A stretch of DNA of 64,000 nt from Haliotis asinina (GCF_037392515.1 NC_090290.1:24325753-24389752), one strand, 5' to 3'; shown: positions 11,755 to 24,275, counted from the stretch's first letter. Translations and numbers: made by a program. Notes: generated by a model not told the origin, from the letters alone.

Positions 11755-12795
11755 TGTAAGAGAGGTAGGGTGGACAGAGGGTGGAAGAGGCGAATAAGGG
11801 TGGATGGATAACGAGAGAGAAAGAGGGTTTGTATCGCGATGTAAGGGTGGATGGATTCGGAGGAGAGGGAAAGCGGGTTTGTGGGGAAGTGTAGTGACTG
11901 TATGGGAAGAAGCAGGAACAGGGCTTGGTGTAGGGGAAAAAGAGTGGATGGAGGAGAAAGGGAAAAAGTGTTAGTGCAGGGTAAGTTGGATGGAGGAAAA
12001 GGAGAGGGAACGAGGGTTGGTGTAGGGGAAGTGGAGTGGATGGACAGAAAAAATAGGTAAAGTCTGTTGGCTTATTGGAGGAGGGCGCTTGGTGTAGGGC
12101 AATAACGGTGGGGTAAGAAGGGAAGAAAGTTGATCTAAGGGTAGGGGTGGATGGAGGGTAAGAAGGAAGACAGATGTTCTAGGATAAGCAGGGTGGATGA
12201 AGGGTACCGTAAAGGGAAGAAAGTTGGTATAAGGTAAACAGGTAAGGGGGGGCGCAAAGGGAAGAAAGTTGATCTAGGGTAAGTAGGGTGGATGAAGGGT
12301 ACCGAAAACGGAAGAAAGTTCGTCTTGGGTACATATGGTGGCTGGAGGGTAAGGAGGGAAGAAAGTTGGTCTAGGGTAAGTACGAAGGATGGAGGTAAGA
12401 AGGATGACAGATGCTCTAGGATAAGCAGGGTGGATGGGGGTACCGAAAAGGGAAGAAAGAAATAGGGTAGGGAGATGGACAGAGTGGAGAATGGATGGAG
12501 ATTGTTAAATTATGGGATGTAGGTTGGATGGATAAAGAGAGAGAAAGAGGGTTTGTGCAAGGAAGTAAGGGTTGGTGGAAGGTTGGTGTACGCAAAGTGG
12601 AGTGGATGGAAGGGGACGAGACGGAAAGGGTTTGGTGTAGCGGGAGTAGGGTGGATGGAGGAGAGGGAGAGGGAAAGAGGGTTGGATTATTGTAGGGCAA
12701 TAAAGGTGGCTGGAGAGTAGGGAGAGGGGAAGGGGGATAGTCTTTGGGACGTAGGGTGGATGGAGATAAAGGAGATCGAAAGACGGATCGTGTAA
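11755..12795. repeat. Purine-rich degenerate array (agggtggatggagg type)
   Basis: About 1 kb with phrases such as agggtggatggagg, ggaagaaagttgrtctaggg and aaggaaagagggtttggtg, without a strict period. The plus strand is strongly G/A biased. It follows repeat block copy 2 just as the array at 19495-20720 follows copy 3, so block and array probably spread together. Serine/proline-rich minus-strand frames are composition artefacts. Confidence 0.85.
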
Positions 12796-12825
12796 AGGTA
12801 GTTTCAAGAAACAGGAAATGTCTGG

Positions 12826-12937
12826 CAAAAAACAAATCTGTGAAGTATATTTCCGTGCGTGATACATTTAGTATTTTATTGACTTCAACGTGAGGGTTGA
12901 AGAGGGAGACAAATATGTTCCTGTGGCACCTACGGGG
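12826..12937 (+). mobile_element. Right-end fragment of a further TTAA element (copy C)
   Basis: The run gtgaagtatatttccg, ttttattgacttcaacgtga, atatgttcctgtggcacc then ggggttaa parallels the right end of copy B (17767-17868). The inverted repeat is degraded (tggcacctacgggg instead of tggcatccaggggg). It ends exactly at the TTAA (12938-12941) where copy A begins, so C and A share one TTAA. Confidence 0.7.
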
Positions 12938-12941
12938 TTAA

Positions 12942-15900
12942 CCCCCTGGATGCCGAGATCTTTTTCAGGAGCACATTTTCGTAAGGTATGAAAAGTGAAC
13001 GTTGTGCGAGACTTGCGCTCGCGTGGTCCTACGGCTATAAAATCACACAGAAATGTAGAATGCTTAATTTACTACCCGTTGGTAAAATATATAACTGCGA
13101 CTACCTCAGGACTTTGGGAAATAGACACTGCTAAATGTTGTCCAAAACTTTTGAATGCGTTTAAACACAGTACAATTCTCCGTTTTTTTATCGTACACCA
13201 GTAAAAGCATTGTGCAACGATTTCTTGATTTGTCATCTTCAAGAAAAGTGTGAGCGAAGATGAAAATACAGTCTGATGTCTGAACGACACAAGCGTATAT
13301 GAAATGGATTGATGTGCTAATGCATAACGTTATACACTCAACATCAAAATGTCCCGAAATAATTGTCAAAAAATGGATTTTCTTCTATGATGTCAAACGT
13401 CGACAGAGGTCATGCACGTATAAAATAAGTGGCATAACTCCGCTATGCTTTACATTCGGTCAACGTAACTTAGATCACATGAGAGACTTTGCTGTGGATA
13501 CGGACAGTATATTTTCGTTATGTTTGGTTCACAGTGAACCAAACTATTTCAATACAAAGTTTCCCAATTTGAGCGGATACCTTTTGATAGTGTCAACATT
13601 TATAAGAAAAGATAAGACAATGTACTTCATGAGAAAGCAGGTAAAAGCGATTTGGATGGCCCTATCCGATATACAATACTGTACTTCTTCGAATCTCGTG
13701 TTCTCCTGTTTTTGCAGATGTGTTTTGTCGAACTTTGCATCATTTGTAAAAGAGTAATTGCCATACCGTCAAACGTATTGAAATTACCGAAAATAGCACA
13801 ACATTTCATTTGACATGGCATGTTTTGTGCATTTTGTGACGTCGGAAAAAGACGACACTGGTTAGTATATAACTCATCTAATTTCCATTGATTGTGTAAA
13901 AGGTTTCGGCTTCTATGTCAGAATTCGACACTCTTTAGACAAAATATAAAATGAATGGTTTTACCATTGAAATAGTGTCCTGAATGTATCAACAATTAGA
14001 CGGTTTTACTTTGTATCTCATTGTGAGCAACACGCGAACCTGGCTGGCATCAATTTAGCGTAAATGAAAAATATTATTTCACAACACCTGAATATTCATT
14101 GTATATTCATTTATTATATAAACTTGTCTTCTTATCGTTATGTGAACATTTCTCTTCGTAAGTACAAAATGAAAGGTACAATGAGATCGAATATGGACGT
14201 AAGGTTTGTCCAAATTAAGCCCGGACATGACCTGGTTTACATATTTTTAAACAATTTTCGTATTGTTGAAGTTAGGTATCCTATCACCACAATATGTTTT
14301 AATCGAATTTCAAATGATTGTATTACTGAAAGAAATAATAATGAATCATAAAACGTTTCTGACAAACTCGCACCTGGTCAATTAATTTTCATAATTGTGT
14401 TGTCTATAAGAACGACACAAACAAATTCAATGAACATGTCAATTCCTTAAATATGTGTGCCCATACATTTCAGAAATGTAGAAATCATTTTCGTTAATAT
14501 TATCAGTTATACTTATAAGGTTGAATTAAATTGCTGTTTATTAACCTGTTCATATGTCTGCCATATTAGTCTCAACGTATTGAATATTGTACATCACAGG
14601 AATTAAAGTACATGTTGCAGTAATGGCTACGTGTGATCATCTAACGTGTTGAGGCTTAACCCCCTGGATGCCGAGTTTTTTTTCAGGCGCACATTTTCAT
14701 AAGATTTGAAAAGTGAACGTTGTGCGAGAATTGCGCTCGCGTGGTCCTGGGTCTGCGTACGACTGTGAAATTGCACAGACATGTAGAATATTTGATTTCC
14801 TATCCGTTGGTATAAATATAACTGCGACTAACTCAGGGGGTTGAGAAATAGACACGGCTAAATGTTGTCAAAAACTTTTGTGTGTGTTGAAAAACAGTAA
14901 ATTTCTCCGTTTTTTTATCGTGCACCAATAAAAGCACTCTGCTACGGGTTTTTTAATTTGGCATCTTTGCAGAAAGTGTGAGCGAAGAAAATACAGCTTG
15001 ATATCTGAACGACATAACTGTATATGAAATGGATGTATGTACTAATGCATAATGCCATAATCACAAAATCAAAAATGACCTGCAATAAATGTCAAAAATC
15101 TATTTTCTACCATGACGTCAAACGTCGACACAGTATTCATGCACGTATAAAGATAAGGGGGCATAACTCAGCTATGCTTTACATTAGGTCAATGTAACTC
15201 CGATCACATGGAGAGAATTTGCTGTGGATACCGACAGTATATTTTCGTGATGTTTTGTTCACAGTGAACCAAACTATTCCAATACAAAGTTCCCCAATGT
15301 GAGAGGATACTGTTTGGTAGATTCACAATTTGTAAGATAAGATGCGATAAGATGCAGTGTACTACAACAAAAAGCAGGCAATTGCGATTTGGATGTCCCT
15401 ATCCGATACATATTTTAGTTCTTAGATTCCCATATTCTCCTGTTTGTGTATATGTATTTTTATTAATTTTGCATCATTATTAACGGAGTAGCAGCCACAT
15501 TTTCAAACGTAATGAAATAACTGAAAATAATGCGACATTTTGTTGACGTCACGGCATGTTTTGTGCATTTTTGTGACGTCGGAAAAAGACTACTCTGGTT
15601 GCTGATTAGTTTATATCTAACCTAATTTCTACTCAATGTATAAAAGATCTCGGCTTCTGTGTCAGAATTCAACACTTTTTAGCCAAAATATAAAATGAAT
15701 GGTTTTATCACTGAAATAGTGTCCTGAATATATCAACAATTACACGGTTTTACTACATATCTTATTGTGAGCAACACGCGCACCTGCCTAGCATCAATTT
15801 AGCGTAAATGAAAATTTCACAACACCTGAATATTCATTGAGTATTCATTTAGGAAAAAGACTTTTCTTCTCATGATTATGAAATCAATTCCCTTCATAAG

Positions 15901-18443
15901 TATGCAATGAAAGGTCCAAAGAGATCGCTTTTTCAGTAAAGAAGTATTAGAAAATGGACGTAAGGCTCGTCCAAATTAAGACTTGACCTGATTTATATAT
16001 TTTTAACAATTTCCGTATAAATATTGTTTGAGTTAGACATTCTGCCATCAGATATATTTTAATCGCATTTGAATTGACTTTATTATCGAAAAACAATGAT
16101 AATGAATCATGAAACGTTTTGACAAACTCGCACCTGGTCAATTAATATTCATAATAGTTTTGTCTATAAAAACGACACAAACCAATACAATGAACAAGAC
16201 AATTCCTTTAAATAGTAGTATGTGTGCCACTACATTTCATAAAATGTACAAATCGTTTTCATTAATATTATCCGTGTTACTTATAAGTTGGAATTAAATC
16301 GCTGTTTATTAACCTCTTCATATGAAACTGCAATATTTGTACCAACGTATTGAATATTGCTCATGACTAAAGCACATGTTGCAGTAATGGCTACGTGTGA
16401 TCTTCCAACACTTGCGTAGAGGCTTAAAATGTGGTATAATACACTTACTGAGTCAATTTCCCATGTAAATATTATTCAAACAATCAAAAGCTTTCAAAGA
16501 ATAAAAACGGATACCCTATATCCACACATGATATGGTGTTGAACATGGATATATGTAGATACTGAAACCAATTTCATGAAAAAATATCTGAACGATGCGC
16601 AAAATATACATCACAATACTAAAAGTGCAATCGGAATGGTATGGGCATTGTGTTTACTCCTGTTCAACCGACCTTCACCTCAAAGAAATTGCCTAATATG
16701 TGCAACAATGTTGACGTGTGACATCACTGCCGATGACCGATTTCTTTCAAAATGGCGGCTTCGCTGACAAGGGTACACAAGATTTTGCGAGGACGTTTTC
16801 CTCGTTTCAGGGATCTTTTGTACATAAATGTGAGATGTAAGTAATCAGAATTATTCTGACTATCTGTGTATTGTTATATGTTCCTATCGTTTACATTGTA
16901 AATGATGGAAGAAGCCAGAAATGCCGATAGGTACCGTTGTCGTTCTGCGTGATTTTGCGTCAGTCATGGCGTCACGCTTCACTAAAAGTTTGACAGTTTC
17001 TTATGAATCACCAAATTATTTCATTGTATCTATTTTCAATTTGCTATTTTTTGCCACGATACCCTTCCCCTGAATATACTAAGCGTATTGAGCCATTGTA
17101 AGCAATGATTAGAGGGCTGGATGTTGGAAAATTTCCGAAAATGCTAGGCAGTGTAAAATTGGAATTTTTCTTTGTTTACATTCCAGTCAAGCGATGTCTT
17201 TCGAGCACAGCGTTCGTTTTCATACAAGGTATATATTGTTTCGTTTTGGCTAGACAGTTGGTATTGGTGACAAAGACCATTTGTAATTTGATTCTAAGAT
17301 GCATGGGGAGTTCAATGATTCATTTGTCGTAGCTAACTATGAAGTATACATAATATAATAGGCTTCTCAATACCGGCCTTCTCGAAACGTGATTTTGTAA
17401 ACGCTATCCAATATGGCGGAAAGCGCACTTCGGCGTTCGTGTAAGTGTATTTTCGAAAACATCCCAACCGATTCTGGGTACATCGATGACGTTTCAGAAT
17501 TATCATTCCTGGTTACATGAAAACTTGATATCAGTGATCATTAATATGCTATTTTTGAAATTCATTACTCCCAGTAATTATCAGATTTTCACATTTCAAA
17601 ACATACTGCAAATAACGCTGTGAATCTCGATTTTGTTCAGTTTGAAAAATGACGACATTTACGATGAAGCCTATTTTGAAAGGCGATTTTAAGCGCTTTA
17701 GCCTGGTCTGAGATAATAGTGGATGGTATCAAGAAACTGGGAATTTTCCGCAGAATTCAAAACTGTGAAGTATTTATATATGCGTGGTATATTTAGAATT
17801 TTATTGGACTTCCAAGTGAGGTATGTAGAGGAAGGACATATATGTTCCTGTGGCATCCAGGGGGTTAAAATATGGTATCAAAGGGACTTGTATCGCTTAC
17901 AAACGGCATTCGAAAGACATATAGGTGTATAGACCGTACCCTAGTACTATATAAAAGGATTTCGTTTTATCTAGACAGTTGGTATTGGTGACAAACATCA
18001 TTTGCAATTTGATTCGAAGATGTATGGGGAATTCAATGCTGCATTTGTCGCAGCTGACTAGGAAATATTCGTGATATTCGTCTCAATACCGGCCTTCTCG
18101 AAACGTGATTTTGTAAACACAATCTAATATGGCGTAAAGTGCACTACGGCGTTCGTGAGACATTATTTACGATAACATCCCAACCGATTCTGGGTTCATC
18201 GGTCAAGTTTCAGAATTATCATTAATTGTTACTTGAACACTTGATATCAATGATCATTAATAAGCTATTTTTGAAATTAATACTCCCAGTTCTTATCCGA
18301 TGTTCGCATTCCAAACATACAACAAAAAGCGCTGTGAACTTCACGAGGAATTCAAAAGTGTGAATTAGACTTGTGTGATATATTTAGATCTAGAATTTAT
18401 TTGACTGTTGAAGGGGGAGGACATATCTGTGGCATCCAGGGGG
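12942..18443 (+). mobile_element. TTAA-flanked piggyBac-like non-autonomous element, copy A, interrupted by copy B
   Basis: Left end CCCCCTGGATGCC begins directly after TTAA 12938-12941. Right end GGCATCCAGGGGG is directly followed by TTAA 18444-18447. Duplicated TTAA plus inverted ends starting CCC is the hallmark of the piggyBac superfamily (established knowledge). Copy A is split: left part 12942-14655, right part 17869-18443. Without the insertion it would be about 2.3 kb. Compared with copy B its right part lacks roughly 850 bp. Open frames of 152 codons (13299-13757) and 95 codons (14064-14351) lie in the left part, but no transposase motif was recognised and the matching frame is broken in copy B. 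It is therefore treated as non-autonomous. Confidence 0.8.
14660..17864 (+). mobile_element. TTAA-flanked piggyBac-like non-autonomous element, copy B, nested in copy A
   Basis: A 3205-bp element with perfect 13-bp inverted ends (CCCCCTGGATGCC at 14660, GGCATCCAGGGGG ending at 17864) and a TTAA on each side (14656-14659, 17865-17868). The site outside reads gaggcTTAA...TTAAaatatggtat. The uninterrupted equivalent inside copy B itself reads gaggcTTAAaatgtggtat (TTAA at 16424-16427). That internal 'empty site' shows B inserted into A at a TTAA with target duplication. B is full length for the family here. It carries only short open frames and no identifiable transposase, so mobilisation would have to be in trans. 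Confidence 0.85.
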
Positions 18444-18447
18444 TTAA

Positions 18448-19312
18448 AGACAGACCTGAGGCTAAAGAAGACGCTTTTGTCTTATCACATATGCCTACCT
18501 CCTGTACCGTGATTCATGATTTTCTCCCACTCTTCAACTAGCACGGTCTCTCAACGCTGTAAACGTCTCGCAAAACTCGTGAAATATTCTCCAGTGCAAT
18601 CTGCCAAAATGGCTGACACAAAGGGAAGGAGGCGTTGTCATGACGTCCGAGTTACCGATGATTACACTGCGCATGTGTGAACTTCCATCCATCTATATCA
18701 CTTCAAGAGTATGCTTCTGAATGATAGTGTAAGGTTGTACACATAATGACGTAAATAAAAGACGCCAATCACATTAAAACGTTCGTAGCCACTTTCAAGG
18801 GGCTCTATTCTCACCGATAGCGTAAACTAAGAAGAGTTACCTCCCTCCATTACAGTTTTACTACCGCTTTTGGTACTTCCATGGAAGAATGTCTCTGAAG
18901 TGACTGGTACTCATAGTCATTTATGAAACGTGCCAAATCAACATTTGTCAAATAATGGTATTTTACAATTAATGAGAATTCAATAAATAAAATGGAAAAT
19001 ATTATTACACACAAACGATTCACTGGCACTGGTGCAGCTGTGACTTTTTAATGGCAAATTTTAATCTTGGAGTTGATCTGGTTTGTTTTCAAAACTAAAT
19101 ATGGTTCCTATTCACCAGTCGGACCACTCCTGTGACAGCAACTACCAAACAACAACACTTCAGCAATGTAATACAATGCACACTATTTGTGACCACAGGA
19201 AGAAATAGGTCACTTCTATGATTAGGTTTACTCGTTCATTCACAAGCCCATGAAATTATCTGCATCTTACGCAATAACATTGTTTGGTAACTTCATAGAT
19301 ATGGTAATGTTG
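18448..19312 (+). repeat. Repeat block 'MADTKG', copy 3 (twin of copy 2)
   Basis: Begins right at the TTAA that ends copy A and matches 10884-11747. The core 18471-19155 is nearly identical to 10906-11590; sequence after 19155 is less similar. The ATGGCTGACACAAAGGG motif is intact. No gene is supported. Confidence 0.9.
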
Positions 19313-19494
19313 CAAAGCTAACTGATGATGGTAAATTAGATTAAGTTTACATTTAGAGGCAAGTCTAGATAATACAACCGTGCAATCCTTCATAGTGATA
19401 TCTTTATATTTATACCATTCAAAAATTATCTATAATTTGTGCAAGTCAAGGGTAATCGTAACCTGGGATCCAAGATTTCTCTCTTTAAACAGGA

Positions 19495-20720
19495 TTTACT
19501 GCAGTGTAGTCATTTGATGCAGGGAAGGTAGTGTGGATGGAAGGGGAGAAGAGGGAAAACGGTTAGGTGCAAGTGAAGTAGGGTGGACAGAGGGGAAGGA
19601 CACTTGGTGCAGGTCAGTGAAGGTGACCGGAGGAGGGTCATTAGAGGGAAAAAGCGTTGTTCTTGGGGAACTAGGGTGGAGGGAGGAGAAGGAGATCGAG
19701 GATGGGATTTGGGGGGGGGGGGGGGGAGAAGGAAAAGGGGTTGGTGTATGGGAAGTGGAGTGGATTGGTGAAGAGGAAAGGGGTTGGTGCACTGAAAGGA
19801 GGGTGGGTTAAGGGTAAGGAGAGGGGAGGGCTGTTGGTCTAGGGGAAGCAATCTAGTTAGTGGGTAAGGCGATCGAAAGATGGTACGTGTAGAGGGAGAA
19901 TGGTGAATGGAAGGGAATGGTCATGTGAAAGGTAAGGCGGGTGGATGGTTAGTAGGGTGGATGGAGTGAAGGACGGTTGTGTAGGGGTAGTGGAGTGCAT
20001 GGATAGGGAGGAGAAGGGAAAAGGTTTAGTGTATAGAAAGCAGGATGGATGATGAAGAATGAGAGGGTCAGAAGTTTGGTGTTGGGGATGTGGGGTAAGG
20101 ACGGTTGGTGTTGGTGAGGGATGGAAGGACAGAAAGGGGAGGGAGAGTGGACTGGTGTAGAGTAAGGAGAGTCGATGGAGGGGAAGGACATGTGGTGGAT
20201 TGAAGGGAAAGGGTGTTGTAAGGAAAGTAGGGTAGGTAACGTGGATGAATGGGGGTGGGGGTGGGGGTGAAGGAAAAGGAGGTGGTTCAGAAGGAAAAGG
20301 GGTTGGTCATAGGGAAGGAGGGTGGATGGAGGGTAAGGTGTTTGAAAGGGAGTGGGTAAATAGAATACACGGTAGATGGGAGGGAAGGAAAGTGTTGTAA
20401 GGGAAGTGGAGTCGATGGAAGGGGAGAAGGAAAATCTGTTGATTATAGGAAAAGAGGGTGGAAGCAGGGGAAGGACAGCGAAAATGGGTTCGTGTATTGG
20501 AAGTAGGATGGATGGAGGGGGTGAAGAAGGAAAAGAGGTTGGTCATGGGGAAAGGGAAGTTAGAATAATGTAAGTAGGGTGAATAAATTGGGAGGAGAGG
20601 GGAAAAGGGTTGGTGTAGGGAAAGTAGTTGATGGAGGGGAGGAGAAGGTGAAGGGTTTCTGTAGGGGAATATGGGTGGCTGGTGTGATGGAAATTGGTTG
20701 GAGAGAGAGAGAGAGACAGA
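19495..20720. repeat. Purine-rich degenerate array with a 16-base G run
   Basis: Same character as 11755-12795: agggtggatggagg, ggaaaaggggttggtgta and similar phrases, without strict period. A homopolymer of 16 G occupies 19711-19726. The array ends in a GA microsatellite (about 20700-20722). Several frames of 60-110 codons on both strands are composition artefacts. Confidence 0.85.
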
Positions 20721-20894
20721 GAGTTAAAACCACAGACCAGGGATCCGCACACTCAACATGTCGTGCATGTATTGCCAATCATGGTGAACACAAATGTTGA
20801 CCCAAAGTGTCTTACAGACATTTTTTCGTCATGTCACTTCAAACTGACAGTTCAATGGTTCCTTTATTGTTTTGTAAGCAGTATAGCAATGACG

Positions 20895-21471
20895 CATTTC
20901 TTTTCCTACCACTCCTCTGGTGTGCTTGGGGCTGGATGAAGCTCTCCTGAGAACCTGACAGTACCTCTATGGTGCACACTGACTGTTCGTCTGTCGAGCC
21001 GAGACAATGACCCATGTTGGCTGAAATGGGAGAGAGAGTGAATGAAATATTCAGTCTACATGGGTGTGTATATGGTCAAAGGGATGAGGTGAGGCCTCTG
21101 CAAGAGGTAGAAAGAACCAAGAGGGTGGAGGGAGGGGCCAAGACATCATTGTGCATTTAAGGCTTTTCTGTGCACTTAAGGACTCCTATACATGACCTTA
21201 AATGCACAGAAAGCTCTTAAGTGCACAATGGATATTTTGAGAAAAAAACCCAGAGGAAATACAACATGCATTTCTTTTCCTACCAGTCCTGTGGGGTGCT
21301 TGGGTGGATGAAGCTCTCCTGAGAACCTGGCAGTACCTCTATGGTGCACACTGACTGTTCGCCTGAGGAGCCGAGACAATGACCCATGTTGGCTGAAATG
21401 GGAGAGAGAGTGAATGAAATATTCAGTCTACATGGGTGTGTACATGGTCAAAGGGTTGAGGTGAGGCCTCT
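20895..21471. repeat. Pair of ~205-bp direct repeats flanking a strong hairpin
   Basis: 20895-21099 and 21269-21471 are close copies (catttcttttcctacca, tgaagctctcctgagaacct, gagccgagacaatgaccc, gtgaggcctct). Between them lie 35-base arms 21147-21181 and 21196-21230, nearly perfect reverse complements separated by 14 bases. No gene is evident. Confidence 0.85.
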
Positions 21472-21944
21472 AGTATAAGTGGTTCATCAGAAAACACGTC
21501 CGTTTCGTTCAATACCCCAATATAGATCAGCCTTGTCCTACATCCTTGACTAGGTCTACGTTTATCAAGGTGAGGAACAGACAACACGGAGAGGCAGTTG
21601 GAGCAATAATGAAAACTAGTATGGAGAAAAAACAACTCCCGACTTAACTAAACGTGGTCAAGTCCTGGTAAGCGTGATGAATCTCATTATTTCCTTATGT
21701 TCCCTAGTTTTATGATCACCATTATCTGGAAACACAAGCTTGACAAAGACGCCATTGTTCACACTGAATGATAGAGGAATACCGATAGAATAGGGTGTTG
21801 GGCAAGACAGGTTTCGACCAAAGTCGCCTCATGATAAACATTACCCTCAGATATAGAAGAACAGCAGGCGCAGTGAGTGAGGGGATGTTTTGCTCTCACG
21901 TGCAAGTAAGAGTGCATGGCATTACAGATTTATTCTCACCTGTG

Positions 21945-22450
21945 GCTAATTAAAACGCATTTGCCTTATCACATACACTTACCGCCTGTACTGAGATTCA
22001 TAATGTTCTCAAAATCTTCAACTCGCACCAACTCTCAACGTCGGAATCGTTTCGCAAATCTCGTGAAACATTCTCCACTGCAATCTGTCAGAATGGCTGA
22101 CACAAAGGGAAGGAGGCGTTGTCATGACGCCAGATTTTCCGACTACTCTGCGCATGTGTGGACTACATGTCTTGACGTCCGTCTATGCATATGATCTAAA
22201 GGGAATGTTTCCATATGAAGATGTAATAAAACGATGTATTGGTGTGAATAATAGGACGTATCGAATAAAAGCGTATCCACTTTCAAGGGGCGCTACTCTC
22301 ACCCCCAGCATTAACTGATGAGAGTTACACCCCTCCATAATAATTTTACTACCGCTTCATTGACTTCATTTGGTCTCTGCTGTATCTGGTACTCGTTCTC
22401 ATTCATGAAAACGTTTCAGCATTTGTCAATGATCGCAATAAAAATGCTAA
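21945..22450 (+). repeat. Repeat block 'MADTKG', copy 4
   Basis: Shares cttatcacatacacttacc, ttctccactgcaatctgtca, gaatggctgacacaaaggg, aaggaggcgttgtcatgacg, ctgcgcatgtgtgg, ccactttcaaggggcgctac and tttactaccgctt with the other blocks. The frame from ATGGCTGAC is open for about 34 codons, but this is not conserved across copies. Confidence 0.8.
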
Positions 22451-23355
22451 TTACAATGAATGAGAACGCAAACAAAGAAAAATAAACATAATTTTGGAAG
22501 TTCAACTGTACCTAATGTAGAAGTGACATTTCAATGTATTTTAATACCACGTTAATTCGGTTTTCCTTTTTTCATAATCATTTGGTAAAATGGTCATATG
22601 TTGTTTGAATTGGTTGAACCAAGAATAAAATAAGAATAAATACAAAAAGAGAATTTCACTTGAATCTGTGTATTCATAGGTACTCGCTCTACACAATCAT
22701 GTTTATATATGTATGTGGATTGGGCATTTATGTTAAGTGTGTATATGCAGTATTTCTTCGCTTCTTTTGGTGCATGTTTCGTGTTATGCGTGGTAAATAT
22801 AGACCAGATTAACTATCTGATTTACATAGCATAACTAGGTCGGAGCAATCACTTTATATTCGTGAGTATTCAGCAGCATTCTCACTCAATGTATGTGTAA
22901 GTAAAGAAAGTGTGTACCGGGTAGACATCATGGATACCCTTTTCTACCCCTATAAACTAATTCACCTAACCTTGCATGCATTAATGAATGAATGATAGGA
23001 TGAGTGATTTGAGAAAGGTATGTATTAGTGTTGTATATACAGATGTAAACTGTTACCGAATATTGGTTTTGTATATGTTTTTGCCCGTGTGTGGCAAACC
23101 AATTTTCTGACGTTAATTACATCAAAGGGCAAAAGGGCACAGTGCCATACACTCGGTGAGGGTTTATTTTACTACAAATACTCACATTACTCATTCCATC
23201 TGTACGTTCATGTTACCTTATATTATCAACATATACCCGTTGACATACTTTCTAATATTATCTTATGACATACTTTCTAATATGTCATGCCAAGTGGCAC
23301 ATTCCCTGATATCATAGTGACAATTTAATAGTGCTTGTACAGATTCTAGCATTCT
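22451..23355. other. No gene seen
   Basis: AT-rich sequence without a credible frame. A small local duplication (tgacatactttctaatat, twice) lies near 23240-23285. Confidence 0.5.
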
Positions 23356-23465
23356 TGTTGGGTTGAGTTCAGTCAGGGATTCGAACCCACGCCCTCAGTG
23401 TCAGGCACCCACTAGCCAGCACACAGTCTGTCGCCTAACCCACTCAGCCACCAGGACTCCCCATT
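23356..23465 (-). repeat. tRNA-derived repeat (tRNA-Ser/Leu-like head), family 1
   Basis: On the minus strand it reads gtcctggtggctgagtgggt, then taggcg, a variable part, and gggttcgaatccctg. These match the A box and B box of a class II (Ser/Leu-type) tRNA, the internal RNA polymerase III promoter. The arm between them is long and unstructured and the 3' end continues into unrelated sequence, so this is a SINE head, not a working tRNA. A decayed relative lies at 56795-56910. Confidence 0.7.
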
Positions 23466-24222
23466 CCCGGAGTAATCCCAGATATATCATATGTTACATT
23501 TGACCACTTTCTAAATGGCATTATGTATTCACTGTATTGGTTGTTTAAGTGAAAAAATATCAAAGTCTTGCACTAATCGGACGGAAGCAAGGATGGTGCA
23601 GGCTGTCAAAGTTGGAAACCTATTTAGCAGGTGAACCAGACGGATATGATTTTGTCTTGCTGACTGACGTTACCCACGCATTTGTTTCCCAATCAGGTCC
23701 AAAAGGTCTTAGGAAAAATGTGAAGGGGGAACTACATAACAAGACAGTTTCACATGGTATATATTCTGATTTTGGAATATTAGTTTTGGCTTATACCATC
23801 AAAAACTTCATCACATAATGTTATTGCAAAAGCCTATTGCCCTATCGTCATAAGGTGTTTCTAAACACGTTTTCATTGCGTGTGTGATTACGGTTTACCT
23901 GAAAAGGTTTCTGACAGTGTCGTCCCTGTTACTTCTACTAAACCACTTGTACAAGACAGTTCAAGTTAATGGTTGCACAAAAGTGACAGTTTTATTCTGT
24001 GGGTGATCTTATTTCGTGGCAGTTCGTTGGGCCATCCGCCTGAGTTATTGCATGCTGAATGGACGTCCCTTTTTGGAGGCTTTACATTGTCAGACGTTAC
24101 AGATTGCTGTCAGTTGCTTCACACAGTGACAAAATGAAACAAAGTCAGCTGCAAATGCACTTGACCGGAAACCTCCCAAATACCCTGTATCGGAGCTCCT
24201 TCAGGAAGAGTATTAAAAGCTT

Positions 24223-24275
24223 TGTTGTTTGTGTGTGTGTTTGTGCGTGTGCGTGTGCGCGCGTGTGTGTTTGTT
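24223..24275. repeat. GT microsatellite
   Basis: Alternating gtgtgtgtttgtgcgtgtgcgt-type sequence. The overlapping 86-89 codon frames are artefacts. Confidence 0.85.

Noticed and set aside
13299..13757. 152-codon frame in TTAA element copy A as a transposase
   Set aside because: No piggyBac catalytic or zinc-finger motif is seen, and the corresponding frame in copy B is broken.
19496..20752. Serine/proline-rich minus-strand frames over the purine-rich arrays
   Set aside because: Composition artefacts of G/A-rich repeats; overlapping frames on both strands look alike.
23356..23465. Functional tRNA-Ser/Leu gene
   Set aside because: A and B boxes are present, but acceptor-stem pairing and a proper anticodon arm are not evident and a diverged relative exists at 56795; better read as a SINE head.
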